Of a stretch of 64,000 nt of DNA, positions 28,374-36,948 are shown one piece after another. The notes under the pieces are model-generated. The model had not been told where the DNA came from, ran no database searches, and worked only from the letters and a program-made list of their open reading frames with translations. Location of the stretch: positions 30,581 through 94,580 of the forward strand of contig CACDUI010000004.1 in the NCBI GenBank assembly GCA_902555985.1, in the 5' to 3' direction. Within the stretch, counting starts at the first letter, position 1; each line of letters opens with the position of its first letter. The position numbers and the translations under genes were made by a program. The DNA is from an uncultured Candidatus Actinomarina sp. Its GTDB lineage: Bacteria > Actinomycetota > Acidimicrobiia > Actinomarinales > Actinomarinaceae.

Positions 28374-29114
28374 ATGAATGAGTTTGACGAACTTGTAGGT
28401 ATTGTAAAAAAGCTCCGAGAAGAATGCCCCTGGGATATGGAGCAAACACATGAGTCATTATCTAGGCATTTAATTGAAGAAGCTTATGAACTATTAGATG
28501 CTCTAGCAAGTATTCAAAAAGAAGATTCAAATTATGTACAGGTAAAGGATGAACTCGGAGATTTATTACTACAAATTTTACTTCACTCAAAAATTGCTGA
28601 GGAAAATAACCACTTTGCAATTGTAGATGTAATTGATTCACTTAAATCTAAATTGATTGAACGACACCCTCACGTTTTTGGAGATGTAAAGCTTGATAGT
28701 GCAGAAGAAGTTGAAAAGCAGTGGGAGACAATAAAACAAAAAGATAACAGCCAGTCAATATTTGATGATATAAATAGTAAATTACCTTCTATTACAAGAG
28801 CATTCAAGACACAAAGAAAAGCAAAAAAACTAAATCTTTCATATGCAGACTATGAAGAAGCACTTTCAGACCTTCTATCTGAAGTTAAGGAACTTGAGGA
28901 AGCAAAAAAACTAGAGGATAGGAAAAGTGAAATTGGAGATGTACTATTTTCAATCATAAATGTTTGTAGGTACTTAGAAGCTGATCCAGAAATTCAATTA
29001 AATAAATCAACGAAGCGCTTCATAGAAAGAGCTCAATACGTGGAAAAATATATTGATAAAGATTCTGATATTGATAAATTATGGCAAGAGGCTAAGAAAA
29101 CTTTAGAAAAGTAA
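28374..29114 (+). CDS. mazG: Nucleoside triphosphate pyrophosphohydrolase MazG
   Basis: 246 residues with two MazG units. The N-terminal one carries CPWDMEQTHESL and the metal-binding HLIEEAYELLDAL helix at about 29-48. The second half repeats the fold (SEVKELEEAKK...EIGDVLFSIINVCRYL). It hydrolyses abnormal or excess NTPs and in bacteria can lower ppGpp. It starts 2 bases after mfd. The order mfd-mazG-eno is typical. Confidence 0.94.
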   Translation: MNEFDELVGIVKKLREECPWDMEQTHESLSRHLIEEAYELLDALASIQKEDSNYVQVKDELGDLLLQILLHSKIAEENNHFAIVDVIDSLKSKLIERHPHVFGDVKLDSAEEVEKQWETIKQKDNSQSIFDDINSKLPSITRAFKTQRKAKKLNLSYADYEEALSDLLSEVKELEEAKKLEDRKSEIGDVLFSIINVCRYLEADPEIQLNKSTKRFIERAQYVEKYIDKDSDIDKLWQEAKKTLEK

Positions 29115-29154
29115 CAAATTTAACATTTTGTGCTAGATTTTAAGTAACAGGGTT

Positions 29155-30423
29155 ATGAATAAAAAAATATCACATATATATGCTAGGTATATTCTAGATT
29201 CTCGAGCTAATCCAACAGTAGAAGTTGAAATTACACTTGAAGATGGTTCCAGGGGTAGATCAGCGGTTCCCTCTGGAGCATCGACAGGATCTTTGGAAGC
29301 ACATGAACTACGTGATGAAACTAGGGAATTTAACGGTAAAGGTGTGACACAGGCAGTTAATAATGTTAATTCTTTAATCCTTGATGTTTTAAAAGGTGTT
29401 GATTCAAGTGACCAAGCTAAAGTCGATCAAATACTTCTTGAACTTGACGGAACACAAAACAAAAGTAAACTCGGTGCAAATGCAATACTTGCAGTTTCAA
29501 TGGCAAATATAGTTGCATTTGCTAATTCCTCTAACAAGCAAGTCTATGATTTGATTCCTAATATTTATGGTCAACCATCATTACCAGTTCCATTTATGAA
29601 TATTTTGAATGGTGGCGCTCATGCTGATAACTCTGTAGATATACAAGAATTTATGATTGTGCCTCATGGATTTTCAAGATTTGATGAAGGACTCAAAGCT
29701 GGCGTAGAGGTTTATCACACATTAAAGAAAAGATTAAAGGAAAAAGGCTTATCAACAAATGTAGGAGATGAAGGTGGTTTTGCTCCTAACTTTTCATCTT
29801 CAAAAGAAGTATTGGATGAAATTATGCTTTCAATCGCTGAAGCAGGATACAAACCTGATGATCAGATATCTTTAGCATTAGATGCTGCTGCATCTGAGTT
29901 TTACGAAGACGGTCATTACATAATAGAAGGAAATAAGCTAAGTAATACAGAAATGTCTGATTATCTTGTAGATTTAACAAAAATTTATCCAATTGTCTCA
30001 ATCGAGGATGGTCTTGCAGAAGATGATTGGGATGGCTGGAAATACTTAACATCTGAAATAAATGATTCAGTACAACTTGTTGGAGATGATTTATTTGTTA
30101 CACAAGAAAAAATACTTCAAAAGGGTATTGATGAAAAATGTGGTAATGCAATTCTTATAAAAGTCAACCAAGTAGGAACTATCACTGAAACACTAGACAC
30201 AATGAAATTGGCAAACGATAATTTATATTCAAGTATGGTCTCACATAGATCTGGCGAAACGGAGGATTCATTTATTAGTCATTTAGTTGTGGGCACTTCA
30301 AGTGGACAAATTAAGACAGGGGCACCAGCCCGATCTGAAAGAACTGCAAAATATAATGAATTGCTCAGAATTGCTGAAACAATAGGTTTCGAAAACTTTG
30401 AAAATAAAAAATGGCAAACTTAA
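29155..30423 (+). CDS. eno: Enolase
   Basis: 422 residues, standard length. It converts 2-phosphoglycerate to phosphoenolpyruvate. The loop VPSGASTGSLEAHELRD, the GDEGGFAPNF segment, metal-binding SIEDGLAEDDW, GDDLFVT and SHRSGETED are all intact. A 40-base gap precedes it, so it may have its own promoter. The last 13 bases overlap the septum-initiator gene. Confidence 0.97.
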   Translation: MNKKISHIYARYILDSRANPTVEVEITLEDGSRGRSAVPSGASTGSLEAHELRDETREFNGKGVTQAVNNVNSLILDVLKGVDSSDQAKVDQILLELDGTQNKSKLGANAILAVSMANIVAFANSSNKQVYDLIPNIYGQPSLPVPFMNILNGGAHADNSVDIQEFMIVPHGFSRFDEGLKAGVEVYHTLKKRLKEKGLSTNVGDEGGFAPNFSSSKEVLDEIMLSIAEAGYKPDDQISLALDAAASEFYEDGHYIIEGNKLSNTEMSDYLVDLTKIYPIVSIEDGLAEDDWDGWKYLTSEINDSVQLVGDDLFVTQEKILQKGIDEKCGNAILIKVNQVGTITETLDTMKLANDNLYSSMVSHRSGETEDSFISHLVVGTSSGQIKTGAPARSERTAKYNELLRIAETIGFENFENKKWQT

Positions 30424-30803
30424 AAACTCTTGGTAATAGTGTATTTTCTAGATTATTAACCTTTGCTTTAATTGCATCTTTCCTATTTTTTTTATTTGAT
30501 ACATATCAAGAGAGTTACGATCAATACAAAGTTTTACAAAGCTCGATTGAAGATAGGCAAGAAGAAGTAGCTCTTATTCAAAAACAAATTGATGAATGGA
30601 ATAATCAAATATCAGACCTTGATGATCCTGAGAAAGCTGAATTAATACTTAGGAAAAGAGGATATGGAGAACCAGGTGAAGTGTTATACAGATTTGAAGT
30701 ACCAGAGCCAGTAACTCCAATTGAAGAAACATTAAAATCTGAGAGAAACAAAAGTTTATTAGAGTTTGTTGTTGATTTTGTAGTCGGTAGAGAGAGTGAA
30801 TAA
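30411..30803 (+). CDS. Septum formation initiator family protein (FtsB/DivIC-like)
   Basis: 130 residues: a short cytoplasmic tail, one membrane helix (about 13-29), a coiled coil (about 30-70), then the RKRGYGEPGEVLY segment typical of the family. It bridges FtsL and FtsQ-type division proteins. The gene after eno in actinobacteria is usually this one. Translation overlaps eno by 13 bases and DUF501 by 8. Sequence outside the motif is poorly conserved, so the name rests on topology plus position. Confidence 0.9.
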   Translation: MANLKTLGNSVFSRLLTFALIASFLFFLFDTYQESYDQYKVLQSSIEDRQEEVALIQKQIDEWNNQISDLDDPEKAELILRKRGYGEPGEVLYRFEVPEPVTPIEETLKSERNKSLLEFVVDFVVGRESE

Positions 30804-31314
30804 GGACTCAAAAATAGTTGAGCAACAAATAGGCAGAAAGCTCAGGACCGATTCAGAAGTAAGCTGTAGATGCCATTTTAATATTCCGGCAGTCATTAAG
30901 GTTCCACCAAAATTAGATGATGGAACACCATTTCCAACTACCTATTGGCTTACCTGTCCTATGTATAATAAAAAAATTGGTTCACTAGAGTCACATGGGT
31001 TAATTAAAGAGTTAGACAAGGAAATAATTAATAATCCAGAATTAAAAAAACAATGGAAATCAAGACAAATATCTTACGAACAAGAGAGAGAAAGATTAGA
31101 AACAAAAGACATGGGACCGAAAGCTTCTGGGGGAGTTGGCGGAGCGACTGAGTCTATTAAGTGCCTTCACTCTCATACTGCAGATGAACTCTCAACTGGA
31201 CAGAACGTAATTGGAAAAATTGTAATTGAGTCAATTGGTGGTTTCAATTGTGAAGAAATATGCATAAACTCAGAAACATTTGAGAAGAACAAAGATTGGA
31301 AAATCGTTTGGTAA
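30796..31314 (+). CDS. DUF501 family protein
   Basis: 172 residues from a GTG start overlapping the previous gene by 8 bases. It contains the conserved CRCHFNIPAVIKVPPKLDDG and FPTTYWLTCP segments and an invariant-looking KCLHSHTADEL. DUF501 is nearly confined to actinobacteria and related groups, almost always between the septum initiator and ppx, as here. The biochemical role is not known. The conserved Cys and His residues suggest metal binding (inference). Confidence 0.92.
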   Translation: MNKDSKIVEQQIGRKLRTDSEVSCRCHFNIPAVIKVPPKLDDGTPFPTTYWLTCPMYNKKIGSLESHGLIKELDKEIINNPELKKQWKSRQISYEQERERLETKDMGPKASGGVGGATESIKCLHSHTADELSTGQNVIGKIVIESIGGFNCEEICINSETFEKNKDWKIVW

Positions 31315-32207
31315 AGGTAGCTTCAATTGATCTTGGATCAAACTCTACAAGGCTCCTTATTGCAGATACCATTGATGGAAAAATATTTTCAATTCACAAA
31401 GAGCATCATGTAACAAGAATGGGAGACAATCTCACAAATTCTAAAAATATTTCAAAAGAGTCGATTAAAAGAGTTTTGAAAGTTCTAAATCGATTCTTTA
31501 AAATAATAAATATTAATAGAGTTGAAAATATTCATATTGTTGGTACCGCTGCTTTAAGAGATGCAGATAACTCAGAAGAAATAATTAAGCAAATCCAAAA
31601 AAAATTTGATGTAGAAGTTGAGATTGTTTCTGGAGAAGAGGAAGGAGTTTTAACTAGTCTTGGTGTTTTACATTCATTGGGAAATATACAGAACTTTCTG
31701 ATAGTTGACATTGGAGGCAGAAGCACAGAGTTTATATATGATAAAAACAACAAAATTATATCTAAATCTATAGAAATAGGTGTAGTCAGCTTAAGTGAAT
31801 TATTTTTTAATGAGTTACCACCTACGAATATAAGTACTGAAAGAGCTGTAGATGTGATTAATGTGAAATTGTCAGAATTAAGCGATTTCGAAAACAGGTC
31901 AATTATTGGAGTAGCGGGTACGTTTACTTCTCTTGCCTCGATATTTCTAAAACAAGATCGATTTAATGAAGGTGAAATTCATTTAACTGAGATAAGTGAT
32001 AAAAATGTTTTCGAAATAAATAATTTAATAATGCAAATGACTGAAGCTCAAATCATTACTAAATTTAAAGGAATTGATCCAAAACGTGCGAAAACATTAC
32101 AGGCAGGAATATTATTAGCAAATCAAATTATTTCTAAATATAATGTAAATTCAATTAAAGTTTCAAATAGTGACATTTTAGAAGGTCTAATATTAAAAAA
32201 ATATTAG
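31296..32207 (+). CDS. ppx: Exopolyphosphatase / Ppx-GppA family
   Basis: 303 residues. Two ASKHA nucleotide-binding signatures are present: SIDLGSNSTRLLIAD near the start and VDIGGRSTEFIY at about 147. This is the short, two-domain form usual in actinobacteria; it cleaves polyphosphate or pppGpp. TTG at 31296 is chosen because GAGAAG lies 8 bases upstream; another TTG at 31308 is possible. It overlaps DUF501 by 19 bases and ends the housekeeping run, 11 bases before tRNA-Leu. Confidence 0.9.
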   Translation: MENRLVKVASIDLGSNSTRLLIADTIDGKIFSIHKEHHVTRMGDNLTNSKNISKESIKRVLKVLNRFFKIININRVENIHIVGTAALRDADNSEEIIKQIQKKFDVEVEIVSGEEEGVLTSLGVLHSLGNIQNFLIVDIGGRSTEFIYDKNNKIISKSIEIGVVSLSELFFNELPPTNISTERAVDVINVKLSELSDFENRSIIGVAGTFTSLASIFLKQDRFNEGEIHLTEISDKNVFEINNLIMQMTEAQIITKFKGIDPKRAKTLQAGILLANQIISKYNVNSIKVSNSDILEGLILKKY

Positions 32208-32218
32208 ATTAAAGATTA

Positions 32219-32302
32219 GCCCGGGTGGCGGAATTGGTAGACGCGACGGACTTAAAATCCGTTATTCGAAAGGATGTGGGGGTTCGAGTCCCCCCCCGGG
32301 CA
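32219..32302 (+). tRNA. tRNA-Leu (anticodon TAA)
   Basis: 84 bases, class II tRNA with long variable arm. The acceptor stem GCCCGGG/CCCGGGC, anticodon stem ACGGA/TCCGT with loop CTTAAAA, and T-arm GGGGG-TTCGAGT-CCCCC pair fully. Anticodon TAA reads TTA, a frequent codon in this AT-rich genome. CCA is not encoded. Confidence 0.97.
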
Positions 32303-32334
32303 CTTAAAAAAGTAAACGCAACAATTATGTAAAC

Positions 32335-32362
32335 ATTAATTAACAAAATTAATATTTTTTTT
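32335..32362 (+). terminator. Possible AT-only terminator after tRNA-Leu
   Basis: ATTAATT and AATTAAT form a 7-bp stem around AACAA, followed after one base by eight T residues. The stem has no G:C pairs, so it is weak, but its position 33 bases after the tRNA fits the end of the rplY-ppx-tRNA transcript. Confidence 0.4.
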
Positions 32363-32430
32363 CAACTAATTTATAAAAAATATTTTAATTTATCAATCGT
32401 CTTTAAGAACAAAACCATAAAATGAAATTA

Positions 32431-32464
32431 GCTAAGAATCCTTATTCTTAGCATACGTACGTAT
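32431..32464 (+). promoter_or_regulatory. Inverted repeat plus palindrome upstream of sugar-binding lipoprotein gene
   Basis: GCTAAGAAT (32431-32439) and ATTCTTAGC (32444-32452) are perfect 9-base arms around CCTT. The next base begins a 12-base palindrome, ATACGTACGTAT (32453-32464). The pair ends 18 bases before the ATG, just before the AAGGGAG ribosome site. It could be an operator for a sugar-responsive repressor or an RNA hairpin in the leader. A further GCTAAGAAT follows the stop codon at 33782-33790. Confidence 0.5.
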
Positions 32465-32482
32465 ACATAAGGGAGAAATATA

Positions 32483-33781
32483 ATGAAAAAGTCTATTTTT
32501 GGACTACTAGTTATTTTGTCCATGATAGCTGTAGCATGCGGTGGAAGCAGTCTCGAAGGAGAAGAAGTCTTCATAACCGGTGCTTTAGTCGGTAATGACG
32601 CAGCAGGATTCCAAGAAAACTTTGATTCCTTTACAGAAGAAACAGGAATTATTGTTAGTTTCCAAGGCTCAGACAACTTTGAGCAAGAAATTCAAATTCA
32701 AATGGAATCTGGAGATACACCTGATATTGCACTATTCCCACAACCTGGTGGAGTTGTAGATGCAGCACAAAGAGGATATCTAATATCACTTGAAGATTTA
32801 GGTGTAGACATGGATGAATACAGAGCAAGCTTTTCATCATATATTGTAGGTCTAGGAGAAGTAGACGGTGCACATTATGGTGGAGCTCATGCATTCAACC
32901 TAAAAAGTATTGTTTGGTATCAACCAGCCGAATTTGAGGCAAGAGGTTATTCCGTTCCAGCTACATGGGATGAAATGATTGCTCTTGCAGATCAAATCGT
33001 TGCAGAGGGAATGAATCCTTTCTGCTTTGGTATGGAATCAGAAGGTGCTTCAGGTTGGTTAGCAACTGACTGGATGGAAGACATCATGCTTAGAACAGGT
33101 GAAGGAACAGTAACCTATGACAAGTGGGTAAGTCACGAAATTCCATTTAATGATCCAGTTGTAAAAAATGCAGCAACACTTTTAAGTCAAATTATGCACA
33201 CTGATGGTTATGTTGTAGGTGGTACAGATGCTATCGTTTCAACTTACTTCGGTAATGCTCAGGATCCAATGTTTGTAAAAGATGCAAATGGAAACCCTGG
33301 ATGTTTCATGCATAGACAAGCATCTTTCATCACCAGTTTCTGGCCTGATGAAGTTCAAAGCCAAGCAGGAGTAGAAACTACTGTGTTTCCATTCCCAGCT
33401 ATGGATGACGGACTTCCAAAAGCCGCATTAGGTGCTGGAGATATGTTTGCTGTTTATAGTGATAGCGACGCTGTAAAAGAAGTCGTTAATTATATGTTAA
33501 GCCCAACATTCTTTGAGGCAGCCGCGCAAAGACCGGATAACTCAAGAATTTATGGTCATGTTGACTTTGATTCATCACTATATTCTAAAGATATAACAAG
33601 AACACTGGCAGACGCAATTACGGGTGCATTAGCAGAAAATGCATTCAGATTCGATGCCTCTGACTTGATGCCTCCTGAGGTTGGCGGTGGTTCATTCTGG
33701 AAAGAAATGATGAACTTAGCTGTTAATGGTCCAGGATACATTGATGAAGCATTAGATAATATAGAAAAATCTTGGCCGTAA
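32483..33781 (+). CDS. Carbohydrate ABC transporter substrate-binding lipoprotein
   Basis: 432 residues. Lipoprotein signal with MIAVAC (Cys19). The mature part matches family 1 solute-binding proteins, closest in feel to alpha-glucoside (AglE-like) binders: GDTPDIALFPQPGG at about 74-87, then WYQPAEFEARGYSVPATWDEM and a C-terminal NAFRFDASDLMP block. It captures sugar outside the membrane for the two permeases downstream. A strong AAGGGAG site and a hairpin after its stop suggest it is made in excess of the permeases. The sugar is not identifiable from sequence. Confidence 0.92.
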   Translation: MKKSIFGLLVILSMIAVACGGSSLEGEEVFITGALVGNDAAGFQENFDSFTEETGIIVSFQGSDNFEQEIQIQMESGDTPDIALFPQPGGVVDAAQRGYLISLEDLGVDMDEYRASFSSYIVGLGEVDGAHYGGAHAFNLKSIVWYQPAEFEARGYSVPATWDEMIALADQIVAEGMNPFCFGMESEGASGWLATDWMEDIMLRTGEGTVTYDKWVSHEIPFNDPVVKNAATLLSQIMHTDGYVVGGTDAIVSTYFGNAQDPMFVKDANGNPGCFMHRQASFITSFWPDEVQSQAGVETTVFPFPAMDDGLPKAALGAGDMFAVYSDSDAVKEVVNYMLSPTFFEAAAQRPDNSRIYGHVDFDSSLYSKDITRTLADAITGALAENAFRFDASDLMPPEVGGGSFWKEMMNLAVNGPGYIDEALDNIEKSWP

Positions 33782-33801
33782 GCTAAGAATTTTTAACAAT
33801 T

Positions 33802-33831
33802 TAGATGGCCACCCAAAAAGGTGGCCATCTA
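33802..33831 (+). terminator. 12-bp hairpin between binding-protein and permease genes
   Basis: TAGATGGCCACC pairs perfectly with GGTGGCCATCTA across CAAAAA. No T-run follows, so it is more likely a 3'-end stabiliser or partial attenuator of the binding-protein message than a full terminator. Confidence 0.7.
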
Positions 33832-33852
33832 TAATTTAAGTATTAAAAAATT

Positions 33853-35079
33853 ATGAAAAAATACTCACAACAAGAAAAATTATTAAATTTTGGTATTTCA
33901 TTTCTTGCTTTAGGTGCATTTCCTTTAGTTTGGTTCCTGTCTCAAGCAATATTATTTAGAGAATTAACAGATTTAATTTCAAGGAATATGTTGGTTGTTA
34001 TAGGCCTATTAGTTGGATCATCTTTTGTATTTCTTTTATTTTCTGGAATGGAAAGAATAATAAAGTTAGCACCAATAGAAAGAAGAGACTCATTAGAGGC
34101 TAAGATGTTTGCTGGACCTTCTTTATTTATGATCTTTCTTTTTCTTTTTTATCCAGCAATAAGAACAATTTATTTGAGTTTTAAAGATAGATATGGAACT
34201 TCATTTGTTGGTTTTGAGAACTATCTGTGGTCGTTTAATGATACTGAGATGTTAGTTACCATAAGAAATCAAATAATTTGGTTAGTTTTTGTTGTTTTCT
34301 TTACTTTATTTTTTGGTTTAATTGTTGGATGGCTAACTGATAGGCTGAATAAGGGTGAAGCCTTTTTTAAATCAATAGTATTTATGCCAATGGCAATTTC
34401 TGCTGTTGGAGCATCGGCAATTTTTAAATTTATTTATGAATATAGACCACCACCATTGACACAAATTGGAATTTTGAATGGCATAAGAGTATCTACAGGA
34501 GAACAATGTTACAACAACAGGGTCATTGACGGAGTTGTAAAGGGCTATGATGATGCTTCTTGTAATCGAGCAGTAGGTTGGTTGCAACAGAGAGACTTAT
34601 CAAATTTTCAAATTGGTCAATCATTAGAATCAGCTAGTTGGTTAGACAACATACTTGTTAACTTGCCATTAAATACAGTTCTATTGTTAGTAATTATGAT
34701 ATGGGCTTATACCGGATTTGCAGCAGTTGTCTTTTCCGCTGGAATCAAAGCTATACCTGCAGACATAATGGAAGCTGGACAAATAGATGGTGCATCAGAG
34801 TTGAAAATTTTTGTGTCAATTGTTATCCCATATATTAAAAGCACAATAATAGTTGTTGGAACATACATGGTAATAACTGTACTGAAAGCATTTGATATTG
34901 TTTACGTGACAACAAGAGGAGATTTAGAAACTAACTTACTTGCGGTCAAAATGTTAGACGAATTCTCTAAATATAGAAATATAGGAAGATCGTCAACTGT
35001 TGCTGTTTTAATATTTATATGTGTAATTCCAATAATCATTGGAAATACCTATAGGGAAAAAGAAAATTCGAGTTTATGA
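33853..35079 (+). CDS. Sugar ABC transporter permease, MalF/AglF type
   Basis: 408 residues. Two extra N-terminal helices (about 11-31 and 41-62) precede the usual six-helix core. The EAA loop that docks the ATPase is at about 307-330 (EAGQIDGASELKIF). A loop of about 80 residues on the outer side (around residues 195-275), containing two cysteines, separates the core helices. It pairs with the next permease, with which it overlaps by 4 bases. Confidence 0.9.
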   Translation: MKKYSQQEKLLNFGISFLALGAFPLVWFLSQAILFRELTDLISRNMLVVIGLLVGSSFVFLLFSGMERIIKLAPIERRDSLEAKMFAGPSLFMIFLFLFYPAIRTIYLSFKDRYGTSFVGFENYLWSFNDTEMLVTIRNQIIWLVFVVFFTLFFGLIVGWLTDRLNKGEAFFKSIVFMPMAISAVGASAIFKFIYEYRPPPLTQIGILNGIRVSTGEQCYNNRVIDGVVKGYDDASCNRAVGWLQQRDLSNFQIGQSLESASWLDNILVNLPLNTVLLLVIMIWAYTGFAAVVFSAGIKAIPADIMEAGQIDGASELKIFVSIVIPYIKSTIIVVGTYMVITVLKAFDIVYVTTRGDLETNLLAVKMLDEFSKYRNIGRSSTVAVLIFICVIPIIIGNTYREKENSSL

Positions 35080-35978
35080 ATAGAAATAATCAAAAGTGGT
35101 ACGACAAACCTGTAACAAAATTAATTTTGGTGTCAATTGCATTAACTTGGATTTTCCCAATTTTTGGCTTTTTACTTAGTTCATTCAGGCCTCCAGAGGC
35201 AATTAAAAGAGCCTCATGGTGGGAGTCAATTTATACAGGTGAATACTGGAGAGAGTTGACACTTCAAAATTACAGTGAAGTTTTTTTTACAGAAAATTTA
35301 GATAGGTCATTTTACAATTCTCTAGCAATTACAATACCTTCTACAATCATCCCAATTACTATTGCGGCTTTTGCGGCATATGCTTTTGCATTTATGGAAT
35401 TCAAAGGTAAAAATTTCCTTTTTATGATGGTTGTTGCATCGATGATAATACCTTTACAAATGTCATTAGTCCCTTTAATTCAGTTATTTAAGAGTGGTAT
35501 TGAATTAGGTGGTATTACTTTAATTCCTGCGTTAGACATAAATGGTACTTTTGTAGCTACGTGGTTTGCACACACAGGATTTGGATTGCCTCTAGCCACT
35601 TTTCTTTTAAGGGATTTTATGATGGGGTTACCAAAGAGCGTTATTGAATCAGCAAAAATTGATGGTGCTAGCAATATGTCAACATTTTTTAGATTAGTAG
35701 TTCCATTGTCCATTTCAGGAATAGCGGCATTTGCAACATTCCAGTTTCTATGGGTTTATAACGATTTTTTGGTAGCGAATGTTTTTTTAGGAGTTTACAA
35801 ACCAGAAAATTTAGTTGTGACATCCCATATGTCTCAAATTGTTGTTGGTTTGTTTGGAGAGGCATGGCACCTAAGATTATCAGGCGCAGTAATTTCTATG
35901 ATAGTTCCATTGATCGTATTTTTTAGTTTACAAAGATTTTTCATAAGAGGGTTAATAGGGGGAGCTGTTAAAGGTTAA
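35076..35978 (+). CDS. Sugar ABC transporter permease, MalG/AglG type
   Basis: 300 residues with six membrane segments. The EAA loop is at about 191-215 (ESAKIDGASNMSTFFRLVVP). It forms the channel with the preceding gene product. The gene is followed by an imperfect hairpin (35980-36000, one bulge, no T-run) and an 80-base gap before the ROK kinase, which therefore may have its own promoter. Confidence 0.92.
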   Translation: MNRNNQKWYDKPVTKLILVSIALTWIFPIFGFLLSSFRPPEAIKRASWWESIYTGEYWRELTLQNYSEVFFTENLDRSFYNSLAITIPSTIIPITIAAFAAYAFAFMEFKGKNFLFMMVVASMIIPLQMSLVPLIQLFKSGIELGGITLIPALDINGTFVATWFAHTGFGLPLATFLLRDFMMGLPKSVIESAKIDGASNMSTFFRLVVPLSISGIAAFATFQFLWVYNDFLVANVFLGVYKPENLVVTSHMSQIVVGLFGEAWHLRLSGAVISMIVPLIVFFSLQRFFIRGLIGGAVKG

Positions 35979-36057
35979 AAGTCAATTTTTGAAAATGACT
36001 ATGTAATAGATTTAATCTTCACAAGTAGCATTAAGAAGTATAGTATTAATTAATAGT

Positions 36058-36948
36058 ATGAAAATAGGTCTTGACTGGGGAGGAACAAAACTTGAGGCTA
36101 TAGCCTTAGACCCAACAACCAATGAAGAACTTGTAAGAAATAGAATTAACTCACCCAAAGATGACTATCAAAAAATTCTTAATGCTGTTTCTGATCTAAT
36201 TTATGACACTGCGGGCCAAACAAAAGACATAACTGTAGGTATTGGTATGCCAGGGTCTCTTCATCCAGAAACAGGGCTTGTACAGGTATCTAATACCAAA
36301 GCCCTTGAAGGACAAGATGTTAAAACTGATATAAAAGAAAAACTTGGAATTGATGTCAGAATTGCAAATGATGCAGATTGCCTGGCTCTTTCAGAAGCTA
36401 TTGATGGTGCAGGCAAAGACTATAGCTCAGTTTTTGGAGTTATCTTAGGTACTGGAGTTGGAGCAGGATATGTTATCGATAAAAAACTTATTGTGGGTCC
36501 AAACAAGTTAACTGGGGAGTGGGGGCAAAACCCTATACCTGGCCCTATGGATGATTATGAAAAATCTGTAAAAAGACATTGTGGAAGGGTGGGGGCTATT
36601 GAGGTATTTCTATCTGGGCCAGGTTTAGAAAATTGGTTTGAGTTTTCTACTGGTTATAAAAAAACTTCAAGAGATGTAGTAGGGCTTTTCAAAGAAGGTG
36701 ACATTGCAGCTACAGAAATAATGGATAAATATTTTGAGAGAACTGCAAGAGCATTCAGCACTTTTGTAAATATTTTGGACCCTGATGTAATCGTTTGTGG
36801 TGGTGGAATGTCAGACATTGAAGAGATTTATGATGAAATACCAAAAAAAATAATTCCATATTTAGCTTCTGATATTTTTCTAACTCCTGTTGTAAAAGCT
36901 GAACATGGTTCATCCAGTGGCGTCAGAGGCGCAGCTCATTTATGGTAG
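36058..36948 (+). CDS. ROK family sugar kinase with degraded zinc site
   Basis: 296 residues. ATP-binding LDWGGTK at 5-11 and the catalytic-base region NDAD (Asp105) are present, as is GTGVGAGYVID (131-141). ROK kinases such as E. coli Mak bind zinc through one His and three Cys; aligned by eye, three of these are replaced here (Gln157, Arg173, Ala180) and only Cys175 remains. It probably phosphorylates a hexose delivered by the adjacent transporter. It is not obviously a repressor, because it lacks a DNA-binding N-terminus. Confidence 0.87.
   Translation: MKIGLDWGGTKLEAIALDPTTNEELVRNRINSPKDDYQKILNAVSDLIYDTAGQTKDITVGIGMPGSLHPETGLVQVSNTKALEGQDVKTDIKEKLGIDVRIANDADCLALSEAIDGAGKDYSSVFGVILGTGVGAGYVIDKKLIVGPNKLTGEWGQNPIPGPMDDYEKSVKRHCGRVGAIEVFLSGPGLENWFEFSTGYKKTSRDVVGLFKEGDIAATEIMDKYFERTARAFSTFVNILDPDVIVCGGGMSDIEEIYDEIPKKIIPYLASDIFLTPVVKAEHGSSSGVRGAAHLW

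Noticed and set aside
35980..36000. Terminator after the MalG-type permease gene
   Set aside because: The stem has a bulge, is AT-rich and lacks a T-run, so it is too weak to call.
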